Assembly: GCA_947623775.1 (NCBI GenBank)
Contig: CANQHL010000022.1
Span: 1 to 17,613, forward strand
Length of the DNA: 17,613 nt
Source: an uncultured Clostridia bacterium
GTDB taxonomy: Bacteria > Bacillota > Clostridia > Christensenellales > UBA1242
Direction: 5' to 3'
Positions 7,521 through 13,605 of the stretch are shown in pieces (the first letter of the stretch is position 1; each line of letters begins with the position of its first letter). The notes below the pieces were generated by a model. The model did not search any database and had not been told where the DNA came from. It saw nothing but the letters and a program-made list of their open reading frames with translations. The position numbers and the translations under genes were made by a program.

Positions 7521-7680
7521 ATTAATAACCGCGGTTCCACCTTAATTGCTTTGTTACAAGCCACTTAATTATACTCTTCATTGCCATAGTGGTTTCAAAT
7601 TTATTCTATCTTAGTCTTTCACCAAACGACTTTTCTCTGGACGAATCAAATAAATTCTACTTGTCTACCGCTCTGAGTTT
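7494..7680 (-). promoter_or_regulatory. Thr-specific T-box riboswitch of thrS
   Basis: The leader of thrS contains the T-box sequence AAGGTGGAACCGCGG (7529-7543, minus strand), which pairs with the acceptor end of uncharged tRNA. It is followed by a terminator hairpin CGTCCTT/AAGGGCG (7501-7520) and T6. Upstream is a stem I region with AGAGAAAAG and GGTGAAAGAC elements. The likely specifier lies in GAAACCACTATGG (7584-7596 region), where both ACC and ACT are Thr codons. Uncharged tRNA-Thr would favour the antiterminator and allow thrS transcription. The element and its amino-acid class are secure by motif and gene; the exact specifier is by eye. Confidence 0.94.
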
Positions 7681-7686
7681 ATTTAT

Positions 7687-7715
7687 ATTTTACGCTAAAA
7701 AAAATATATTGTCAA
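7687..7715 (-). promoter_or_regulatory. promoter of thrS
   Basis: TTGACA (7710-7715, minus strand) and TAAAAT (7687-7692) are separated by 17 bp. Transcription would start near 7680, at the beginning of the T-box leader. No terminator is seen between ytxC and this promoter, so the T-box could also stop read-through from ytxC. Confidence 0.85.
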
Positions 7716-7724
7716 TGGATTTTA

Positions 7725-8489
7725 TTAATTTAATTTGAATTTTTTAATATTTTGCAGTGAATTTTGGTTTATTGTAATACGCTCTTCAAAAATTTTCTCC
7801 AATAAATTGATAGCATTGCTCGTTTCGCTAAAATACAAATTTATTTTTTGCGGAGATAGATCTATAACAGAAGAAACCATACTATCTTCGCTGATTAAAT
7901 TTTTTGTAAATTCACATTCATCAGAAAAAATTCTATATCCGTCTTTTTCCTTAACTATAGAAATTTCATCTTCGCAAATATCTAAATTATCCACTAAAAA
8001 TTTCAAAAGATCGATAAAGCTTTCTCTTGAAATTAGATATTCCTTATTTTCATTAGATAAACTAACAAGCTCTTCCCATTTGTCTTGAAGAGCACGCAAT
8101 TTAAAATGATAAAAAGACTCAACGTATAAATTTTTCTCTAAAACCAAATTTTTTCTTATAATAAATTTATCTGTTTCTTTGTCAAAATTCAGCAGTGCTT
8201 TTTTAAACGCATATATACTTGCTTTATCTAATTCGGGTAAAACCAGCATTTTATTTAAAAAATCCGATTTAAATTTTGTACATATAATTTCTATAATAGC
8301 ATTAATTAATATTAATTTAAGTTTTTCTTTATCTTTATCCTTTACCGCTATTAATAAAAAGATATGCCCATTTTCTTCATTCGATGTAACTACCCCATCT
8401 ATTGAAGCAACATAATTTGCTAAAATATTGTAAACATACTTTGCCAAGTCGGCATTTTCACTCTTAAAATTAAGAGAAAATTCCCACAT
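7725..8489 (-). CDS. ytxC: putative sporulation protein YtxC-like
   Basis: This 254-residue protein has no membrane segment or signal peptide. The stretch ESFIDLLKFLVDNLDICEDEISIVKEKDGYRIFSD resembles the conserved C-terminal part of YtxC (a 'FIxLLxxFVD...DxVHV...DGxYxLxD' pattern), and ytxC is a known upstream neighbour of thrS in Clostridia. YtxC has been linked with sporulation by expression and distribution; its molecular role is not established. I chose ATG at 8487-8489 because AAGGAG lies upstream at good spacing, while an earlier in-frame ATG has no ribosome site. The similarity is by eye and diffuse, so an unrelated thrS-adjacent protein remains possible. Confidence 0.6.
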   Translation of the reverse strand: MWEFSLNFKSENADLAKYVYNILANYVASIDGVVTSNEENGHIFLLIAVKDKDKEKLKLILINAIIEIICTKFKSDFLNKMLVLPELDKASIYAFKKALLNFDKETDKFIIRKNLVLEKNLYVESFYHFKLRALQDKWEELVSLSNENKEYLISRESFIDLLKFLVDNLDICEDEISIVKEKDGYRIFSDECEFTKNLISEDSMVSSVIDLSPQKINLYFSETSNAINLLEKIFEERITINQNSLQNIKKFKLN

Positions 8490-8511
8490 AAATAAACTCC
8501 TTACAAAGAAT

Positions 8512-8519
8512 ATTCTATG
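8512..8519 (-). promoter_or_regulatory. possible -10 element of ytxC
   Basis: The minus strand has CATAGAAT about 20 bases before the ytxC start. It can be read as a weak SigA -10 (TAGAAT) or as a 7-of-8 match to the sporulation SigE -10 (CATACANT). No convincing -35 was found for either. Confidence 0.25.
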
Positions 8520-8561
8520 CAAGGTTATTAAAAATACACTTAGAAAATAAAAATTAAATTA

Positions 8562-8580
8562 AATAATTTGACAAATTATT
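8562..8580. promoter_or_regulatory. 19-bp palindrome, operator-like
   Basis: AATAATTTG, a central A, then CAAATTATT: a perfect odd-length dyad with 9-bp arms. It covers the whole -35 hexamer (8568-8573) of the lipoprotein promoter, the classic place for a repressor. No regulator gene is in the window and I do not recognise the site. Confidence 0.45.
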
Positions 8581-8596
8581 GTGAATTGTTGATAAT
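8568..8596 (+). promoter_or_regulatory. promoter of the lipoprotein gene
   Basis: TTGACA (8568-8573) and GATAAT (8591-8596) are separated by 17 bp, a near-consensus SigA promoter. The start would lie near 8603, giving a leader of only about 15 nt that holds the GAGG ribosome site. This is the only clear plus-strand promoter in the window. Confidence 0.8.
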
Positions 8597-8617
8597 AATA
8601 ATATAGTGAGGATGAAA

Positions 8618-9352
8618 ATGAAAAAAAGTTATAAATATTTCTTTGCAATATGTTTATGTCCATTTTTGCTTACTGCCTGCACTCCACCACCTAGTTATAA
8701 CATCAAGGCATATTCCAGTGATTTGTCTTTAGGTGCTGTAAAAGGTATTGCTAGCGAGGGAGAAGAAAAAGAAGAGGGAAGCAAATTGGCGCTAGAAGCA
8801 GTTGAAAATTTGCCTGAAAGCAATCCTTTCATAGGCTGGGCAAAAAATGGAAGAACAATTGTTTCGTTGGATAAAAAGATGGAGTTGACTTATGGCTCAG
8901 ATACTGCAGGCTCATATGTTGCAATTTTTGAAGAAGGTAAAAATAATCCTAAAGCCATGTGTTATGCCGCTTTAAGCAAAGTTGATTGCCAGCCTGAAAA
9001 TTATTCAAACTTCTCGTTTAATATTTCTATTTCAAATGTTTCAAGTGGGGCAACAACATATAATACCTTTATTGAAGGCAATATAAACAATGGTGAATAC
9101 TTAACGGACAATAAAACTATATGCTACTTAGGTGGTTCTGAGGGAGTCATAATATATAAATTCCAGATTACTTTCAATTTTGAAACAAGCGACAAAACAG
9201 AAAAGGTTGTTTATGTTTTCAATAGCACCTTTTATGATGATTTATTTGGAAATAACTGGGAGTATGTTCTTACGGAACACTTTGATGATTTAAACACGGA
9301 CATATCATTGACTTTTAATAAACTCACCTATTCTCTTCTTCATCAGCAATAA
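8618..9352 (+). CDS. putative lipoprotein, family not recognised
   Basis: The 244-residue product starts MKKSYKYFFAICLCPFLLTAC, a lipoprotein signal peptide: basic start, hydrophobic core, and lipobox LTAC with Cys21. After lipidation it should be anchored on the outside of the membrane. A proline-containing linker and an acidic stretch (EGEEKEEGSK) follow, then a Ser/Asn/Thr/Tyr-rich, probably beta-rich domain (about 75-244) with no motif I recognise. The start at 8618 was chosen over GTG 8606 and ATG 8612 because GAGG lies six bases ahead of it. It is the only plus-strand gene here, with its own promoter and terminator, so it is a single-gene unit inserted between oppositely oriented housekeeping genes. 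Function is unknown. Confidence 0.8.
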   Translation: MKKSYKYFFAICLCPFLLTACTPPPSYNIKAYSSDLSLGAVKGIASEGEEKEEGSKLALEAVENLPESNPFIGWAKNGRTIVSLDKKMELTYGSDTAGSYVAIFEEGKNNPKAMCYAALSKVDCQPENYSNFSFNISISNVSSGATTYNTFIEGNINNGEYLTDNKTICYLGGSEGVIIYKFQITFNFETSDKTEKVVYVFNSTFYDDLFGNNWEYVLTEHFDDLNTDISLTFNKLTYSLLHQQ

Positions 9353-9385
9353 ATTTACAATTATATTTGCTTCTTCTATACAAAT

Positions 9386-9421
9386 AAAAAATCCATAAGC
9401 ATGATTACTTATGGATTTTTT
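9386..9421. terminator. bidirectional terminator between convergent genes
   Basis: TCCATAAG (9392-9399) pairs with CTTATGGA (9408-9415) around an 8-nt loop, flanked by A6 on the left and T6 on the right, so it works in both directions. It follows the plus-strand lipoprotein gene and the minus-strand small repeat protein gene. Confidence 0.9.
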
Positions 9422-9430
9422 GGTTGAAAA

Positions 9431-9616
9431 CTACTTGCAATTTTTTGCAGATGAGTTTGTTTTTGAACTGCAATTTTTTGCTTCGTTTGATGCTTCAACA
9501 TTTTTTGTTCTTGAAGTCTTTGATTTTGCTTCACTTGATGCTTCAACATTTTTTGTTTTAGCACTTCTTACATTCTTAGTTGAAGATTTGCCGACCTTAG
9601 AGTTTTTACCAAACAT
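9431..9616 (-). CDS. small Lys/Ser-rich repeat protein, possibly spore-related
   Basis: This 61-residue basic protein begins MFGKNSKVGKSSTKNVRSAK and contains a 16-residue tandem repeat, TKNVEASSEAKSKTSR then TKNVEASNEAKNCSSK, ending with a partial copy TNSSAKNCK that carries a second Cys. The DNA shows the same 48-bp period. It has no hydrophobic segment and looks disordered. It has a strong GGAGG site eight bases from the ATG and shares the terminator above, so it is very probably real. I recognise no family. Small size, Lys/Ser/Ala composition and a SigG-like promoter match suggest a small spore protein, but this is inference; a DNA- or wall-binding peptide is equally possible. Confidence 0.65.
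   Translation of the reverse strand: MFGKNSKVGKSSTKNVRSAKTKNVEASSEAKSKTSRTKNVEASNEAKNCSSKTNSSAKNCK
9483..9575. repeat. 48-bp in-frame tandem repeat
   Basis: A shared 21-base core containing GATGCTTCAACATTTTTTG starts at 9489 and again at 9537 (offset 48 bp), and the flanking sequence is also similar. It encodes the two copies of TKNVEAS(S/N)EAK in the small Lys/Ser-rich protein. Its multiple-of-three period and coding context show it is a protein repeat. Confidence 0.75.
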
Positions 9617-9636
9617 AGTTTTCACCTCCTAAAATT

Positions 9637-9653
9637 CAAGGCTTTTCGCCTTG
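9637..9653 (-). other. hairpin at or near the 5' end of the small repeat protein mRNA
   Basis: CAAGGC (9637-9642) pairs perfectly with GCCTTG (9648-9653) around five bases. It lies directly before the ribosome site of the small gene, and if the SigG-like promoter is right it would sit at the very 5' end of the message, a place where hairpins stabilise RNA. There is no T run, so it is not a terminator. Confidence 0.5.
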
Positions 9654-9659
9654 TATAAT

Positions 9660-9688
9660 TAGATTGGCAAAATTTAACATTTTTATAC
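9660..9688 (-). promoter_or_regulatory. possible SigG/SigF-type promoter of the small repeat protein
   Basis: On the minus strand GTATA (9684-9688) matches the SigG -35 form GHATR, and 17 bases later CAATCTA (9660-9666) matches CATNHTA at six of seven positions. No good SigA promoter was found at the same place. Such AT-rich sequence gives frequent chance matches. Confidence 0.3.
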
Positions 9689-9737
9689 ATAATATTATAT
9701 TATCAATTATGTTTTAATTAAAGTACATCTTTTATAT

Positions 9738-9769
9738 AAAAAAGACAACTTACAAAAAGTTATCTTTTT
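9738..9769 (-). terminator. intrinsic terminator after the ruvX-DUF1292 unit
   Basis: On the minus strand GATAACTT pairs with AAGTTGTC (one G-U pair; arms 9757-9764 and 9744-9751) around a 5-nt loop, with A-rich sequence before and TTTTTT after. It lies about 60 bp past the DUF1292 stop codon. Confidence 0.75.
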
Positions 9770-9829
9770 ATTTATTGCATAACAAAAGTATTCATCAATG
9801 AATTTTGATTTATACATACAACCTTTTGG

Positions 9830-10246
9830 TTATTTTTTACCTGCAGGCTTACCTTTTGTCTTTGGAGCAGCTTTCTTTGCTGCTTGTGCAGGCTCTTTTG
9901 CCTTTGCTTCCTTTTGTGCTTCTTCAAGAAGATCATAGTATTTATCAAAAACAGCAATAGCAATTTCCTCATCCTCTTCAATCTTAATTACAGTATTTCC
10001 GTTATCATCTGTGTCAACAAGGAATACGATTGCCTCGTCATCCCCAATTCCCTCAATATGATCAACAGGTTTTAATACGCAATAAAGTCTTCTTTCTTTT
10101 CTTACTTCGTAAGGAATAACTGCCACTTGCTCAAATGTCATTTGTTTTCCACTTTCATCCATTAATACAATTGGATCTTTGTTGTCTTGATCAAGCAGTA
10201 CATCAAGTAAATCTACAGGTTTGTTGTTTTCATTTTCTCTTTCCAT
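9830..10246 (-). CDS. DUF1292 (YrzB-type) protein with a Lys/Ala/Pro tail
   Basis: The 138-residue protein has the DUF1292 pattern: DPIVLMDESGKQMTFEQVAVIPYE near the start, RLYCVLKPVDHIEGIGDDEAIVFLVDTDDNG in the middle, and EEDEEIAIAVFDKYYDLLEE at the end of the domain (about residue 108). Function of this family is unknown; it is small, acidic and soluble. Residues about 110-138 form a basic, low-complexity tail (AKEPAQAAKKAAPKTKGKPAGKK), which is more than the usual domain. The gene starts 4 bp after ruvX, the same pairing as yrrK-yrzB in Bacillus, and its AAAAGGGG ribosome site overlaps the end of ruvX. It should be cotranscribed with ruvX. Confidence 0.9.
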   Translation of the reverse strand: MERENENNKPVDLLDVLLDQDNKDPIVLMDESGKQMTFEQVAVIPYEVRKERRLYCVLKPVDHIEGIGDDEAIVFLVDTDDNGNTVIKIEEDEEIAIAVFDKYYDLLEEAQKEAKAKEPAQAAKKAAPKTKGKPAGKK

Positions 10247-10250
10247 AAAT

Positions 10251-10673
10251 TTAACCCCTTTTATTTTCTATGAATGTTTGCAAAATTATTTGTGCTGAAA
10301 TTTTATCAATGAGTTCCTTTCGCTTTTCCCTTCGAACTCCGCTGGAAATCAAAATTTCTTCTGCTTCTGCCGAGGTTAAGCGCTCATCAATATAACACAC
10401 TTTTACACCTGAAAGACTTTGTAGTTTCTCGCCGAACTCTTGATGCAGTTTAGCTCTTTCACCTATAGTTCCATCCATATTGAAAGGCATTCCCAAAGCA
10501 ATCTCATCAACATCATATTCTTTAATCAATTTTATGATATGATTTATTGCATCATCAACTCCGACATTTTTGTAAACTTCCAATGGACTTGATATGATAC
10601 AAAGGGCATCTGTCATAGCAATACCAATGCGTTTGTCACCATAATCAATTCCCATCTTTCTATGCTTTTGCAT
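10251..10673 (-). CDS. ruvX: RuvX/YqgF family nuclease (RNase H fold)
   Basis: RuvX (YqgF/YrrK) proteins have an RNase H-like fold, proposed as Holliday junction resolvases and also linked to 16S rRNA 5' maturation. The 140-residue protein has GIDYGDKRIGIAMTD (Asp10), EIALGMPFNMDGTIG, VCYIDERLTSAEAE (Glu in the second catalytic strand) and a C-terminal DKISAQIILQTFI with the third acidic residue. Length is typical. ATG at 10671-10673 was chosen because GGAG lies five bases ahead and a promoter lies just upstream; a longer reading would add 15 residues that overlap the promoter. DUF1292 follows after 4 bp. It lies downstream of polA, so this is a DNA-maintenance neighbourhood. Confidence 0.93.
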   Translation of the reverse strand: MQKHRKMGIDYGDKRIGIAMTDALCIISSPLEVYKNVGVDDAINHIIKLIKEYDVDEIALGMPFNMDGTIGERAKLHQEFGEKLQSLSGVKVCYIDERLTSAEAEEILISSGVRREKRKELIDKISAQIILQTFIENKRG

Positions 10674-10688
10674 TACATCTCCAAATTC

Positions 10689-10718
10689 ATTATATCCTAT
10701 TACAATAAAATTAGTCAA
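10689..10718 (-). promoter_or_regulatory. promoter of ruvX
   Basis: TTGACT (10713-10718, minus strand) and consensus TATAAT (10689-10694) are separated by 18 bp. The predicted start near 10682 gives a very short leader before the GGAG site. It supports the downstream start chosen for ruvX. Confidence 0.75.
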
Positions 10719-10742
10719 ACATTTTACAAAGATTTTTTCATT

Positions 10743-13232
10743 TTATTTACATTCATAAAGGTTTTTGCCAATTCCAATCGAGACTGTTAATGGCACCTTT
10801 AAAGTAACAACCCTTCCCATCTCTTCTTTTAAGATTTTCTCAACCTTAATCTCTTCACCTGGGAAAGTATCAACAATCAATTCATCGTGAATTTGTAAAA
10901 TTAACTGGCTTTTCAAAGCTTCCTGATGAAGTCTTTTGTCAACCTTTAACATTGCAAGTTTAATTATATCAGATGCCGTGCCTTGCAAAGGCATATTCAT
11001 CGCAACTCGCTCCCCAAACGTTCTTGTTTGATACTTTGAAGAAGATAACTCCGGAATAATTCGTATTCTTCCAAATTTTGTAATTGAATATCCATTTTCT
11101 TTTGCTTTTTCAACATTTGTTTCCATAAATTGTTTTACTTTTGGATATTTTGTAAAATAAGATTCAATATATTCTTTCGCCATTGCCCGTGTGCTTTTTA
11201 TACTCTGGGATAATCCATAATCACTTATACCATAAATTATTCCAAAATTTACCGCTTTGGCATCTCTTCTTTCATTATCAGTCACATCGGCAATATCTTT
11301 ATTAAAAATATGAGATGCGGTCAATCTATGAATATCCTCACCTTGTATAAATGAATCAATCAATTTTTCTTCACCGGACATATCCGCAAGCAATCTAAGT
11401 TCGATTTGGCTATAATCCGCAGAAATAATTTTTCCTCCATCAAATTTAGATTCAAAAATCTTTCTAAGAATTTTACCATCATCGTCCCTTGTAGGAATAT
11501 TTTGTAAATTTGGTTCACTGCTTGAAAGTCTGCCGGTGCTTGTTAACGTTTGATTAAACGTTGTATGAATTATATCACCCGTTTCAATGCAAATGTTTTT
11601 GTAAACATCAACATATGTGCTCACCAATTTTGAATATTTTCTGTATGTTAGAATATTATCTACAATTGGAATAAATCTTAATTCATCCAGCACATTTGCA
11701 TTGGTAGATTGCTTCTTGTTATTATACGATTTTATCCCTAATTTTTCAAAAAGGATATACGCTACTTGTTTTGGAGAATTTATATTAAATTCTTCACCAG
11801 CGTCAAAATATATTTTTTGAACCAACTCTTCTATTTTTTCTTGAAATTCTATTTTGATTTCATCTAGTTTATCTTCGTTAATTTTGAACCCTTGAACTTC
11901 CATATTAAATAGTAAATCTGTTAATGGCTTTTCAATTTCATTATAAACGAAAACCAAATTACGTTTGGTTAGTTCCTCACTCAATTCCTTATCTTTTTCA
12001 AAGTAATGCATCGGAGTCAAATTATCAGCTCCATTTTTCATTCCGGCTGTAACTAAGTAATTTTTAAGAGCAATATCAACATAACCTTTAAGATTTATAC
12101 CTAGTTTACTTAAAAAGTGCATATCATCCTTTGCATGTAAAGTATATTTTGTTATATTTTCATTTTCAAAATAATTTTTAAGATATATGCAAACATCTTC
12201 AATACTCAGCGGCAGCTCAAAAATAGAAAAATTATTTTCTAAATAATACAATTTATCATTTATATAAAACTCAAGCTTTTGCAAATCATAACTAAAATAA
12301 TTAGAAATAACATTTATATTGTTTAAAATTTCAGTAGTTAATTTTATTTTATTATTTTCAACAATTTTTTCATTAAATTTGTTAAACAATTTTTCATTTT
12401 TAACTAACGAAGAAAAATCCCATTCCGTAAAAAAGTTATACACTTTTTCATCAAATGGAAATTTGTATTGACAATCGTCTTTATTTAAATCAATATTGCA
12501 TTCTCTATTTATTGTGGCAAGTGTTTTTGATGTAAATGCCATTTCTTTCCCATCAATAAGCTTTTCTTTTACTTTGCCTTTTATATTTTCTATATTTTCA
12601 TATATATTTGTTATATTACTATAACTTTCTAGAAGCGTTAAAGCGGTTTTTTCACCAATACCTTTTACTCCAGGGATATTATCTGAAGTATCACCCATAA
12701 GCCCTTTTAATTCAATTATTTGATATGGCTCAAGATTAAAAATTTCCTTTAATCTTTGCGGATTGACCTTGTCCACATCGCTAACACCTTTCTTTGTCAA
12801 CCAAACACAAGTATTTTTGTCAATAAGTTGTAGTAAATCTCTATCACCAGACAAAATGATTTTTTCACCAACAAATTTTTTTGTCAATGTTCCAATTATA
12901 TCATCGGCTTCTATCCCTTCTTGTTCAATGTATTTTATACCCATCACATCAAGCATTTCTTTTATTATGGGAAACTGAACTTTCAATTCCTCAGGAGTTG
13001 GTTTACGTTGCATTTTATATTCACTATAAATTTCATTTCTAAATGTTTTCCTAGCATGATCAAATGCAACTACCACATGAGATGGTTTTTCTTCTTGTAA
13101 AATCTTCAACAAAATATTGGCGAATCCAAAAACCGCCCCTGATGGTTTACCTAAATGATTAGAAAGAAATGGGAGAGCATAAAACGCCCTGTTGGCTATG
13201 CTGTTCCCATCTACAAACAATAGTTTGTTCAT
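10743..13232 (-). CDS. polA: DNA polymerase I, with degenerate proofreading domain
   Basis: Pol I removes RNA primers and fills gaps in replication and repair. The 829-residue protein has a 5'-nuclease domain (1-280: LLFVDGNSIANRAFY, GIEADDIIGTL, ILSGDRDLLQLI, GLMGDTSDNIPGVKGIGEKTA). A weakly conserved middle (about 290-430) lacks the Asp-x-Glu and other acids of an active 3'-5' exonuclease, as in many Gram-positive Pol I. The polymerase core is complete: STGRLSSSEPNLQNIPTR (565-582), motif A SADYSQIELRLLA with Asp606, motif B RRDAKAVNFGIIYG, and motif C LQIHDELIVD with Asp783 and Glu784. It is a little shorter than Bacillus Pol I (about 880), mainly in the middle. Start ATG has a weak AGGA site. 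It follows a small membrane gene by 22 bp. Confidence 0.97.
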   Translation of the reverse strand: MNKLLFVDGNSIANRAFYALPFLSNHLGKPSGAVFGFANILLKILQEEKPSHVVVAFDHARKTFRNEIYSEYKMQRKPTPEELKVQFPIIKEMLDVMGIKYIEQEGIEADDIIGTLTKKFVGEKIILSGDRDLLQLIDKNTCVWLTKKGVSDVDKVNPQRLKEIFNLEPYQIIELKGLMGDTSDNIPGVKGIGEKTALTLLESYSNITNIYENIENIKGKVKEKLIDGKEMAFTSKTLATINRECNIDLNKDDCQYKFPFDEKVYNFFTEWDFSSLVKNEKLFNKFNEKIVENNKIKLTTEILNNINVISNYFSYDLQKLEFYINDKLYYLENNFSIFELPLSIEDVCIYLKNYFENENITKYTLHAKDDMHFLSKLGINLKGYVDIALKNYLVTAGMKNGADNLTPMHYFEKDKELSEELTKRNLVFVYNEIEKPLTDLLFNMEVQGFKINEDKLDEIKIEFQEKIEELVQKIYFDAGEEFNINSPKQVAYILFEKLGIKSYNNKKQSTNANVLDELRFIPIVDNILTYRKYSKLVSTYVDVYKNICIETGDIIHTTFNQTLTSTGRLSSSEPNLQNIPTRDDDGKILRKIFESKFDGGKIISADYSQIELRLLADMSGEEKLIDSFIQGEDIHRLTASHIFNKDIADVTDNERRDAKAVNFGIIYGISDYGLSQSIKSTRAMAKEYIESYFTKYPKVKQFMETNVEKAKENGYSITKFGRIRIIPELSSSKYQTRTFGERVAMNMPLQGTASDIIKLAMLKVDKRLHQEALKSQLILQIHDELIVDTFPGEEIKVEKILKEEMGRVVTLKVPLTVSIGIGKNLYECK

Positions 13233-13254
13233 ATAAAATCCTATTTACTTAATT

Positions 13255-13551
13255 TTAAAGTATTTGTGCAACATTGTCTAATTTGAATAATTCTCTGAAA
13301 ACATCCGGTATAGAAATTGTCAAAATTAAAAGTACGGTCATCACAATCAAAAGAATGAAAAATACAATTTTCAGCGGACTTCCCATAAAGTTTATTCCAG
13401 CATATAACAATGCAATTACCAACCCGCCATAAATCGATACATATTGCATCCAAGTTGCCATTTCTTCCATGCCATAAATGTTGACATAACACAGAAATCC
13501 TATATATACGATTGTAAGGCACGCCAAAATAAAGTATAATGTTGATTTCAT
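13255..13551 (-). CDS. small membrane protein of unknown function
   Basis: This 98-residue protein is nearly all membrane helix: about 4-26, 34-57 and 59-82, with a short C-terminal end (FRELFKLDNVAQIL). I recognise no family. AGGAGGAG lies directly before the ATG at good spacing, which marks it as a real gene and decides between it and another overlapping open frame. It lies 22 bp upstream of polA in the same orientation and probably shares its message; no promoter is clear between it and the acyltransferase-like gene (54-bp gap). The polA link may be purely positional. Confidence 0.7.
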   Translation of the reverse strand: MKSTLYFILACLTIVYIGFLCYVNIYGMEEMATWMQYVSIYGGLVIALLYAGINFMGSPLKIVFFILLIVMTVLLILTISIPDVFRELFKLDNVAQIL

Positions 13552-13605
13552 ATTCTCCTCCTCTTATATTTTACAACATTTTTTTAATTATTGCTAGCAT
13601 TAACA

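Noticed and set aside
9483..9575. 48-bp tandem repeat considered as a CRISPR-like or mobile repeat
   Set aside because: Only two copies, period a multiple of three, and in frame within a protein; no spacers or cas genes.
9411..9632. Plus-strand open frame opposite the small repeat protein
   Set aside because: It is antisense to the repeats, has no ribosome site and overlaps the bidirectional terminator; the minus-strand frame has a strong GGAGG site.
9639..9652. Hairpin near 9645 considered as a terminator
   Set aside because: No T run on either strand directly after it and it lies immediately before a ribosome site.
9772..9981. Basic 69-residue minus-strand frame over the end of DUF1292
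   Set aside because: Out-of-frame shadow of the Lys/Ala-rich tail, with no start signals.
10674..10718. Longer RuvX start (MTNFIVIGYN...)
   Set aside because: The extra residues lie on the TTGACT-TATAAT promoter, and the internal ATG has a better ribosome site and matches family length.
13241..13522. Cys/His-rich 93-residue minus-strand frame overlapping the small membrane gene
   Set aside because: It lacks a ribosome site, while the other frame has AGGAGGAG and membrane helices.
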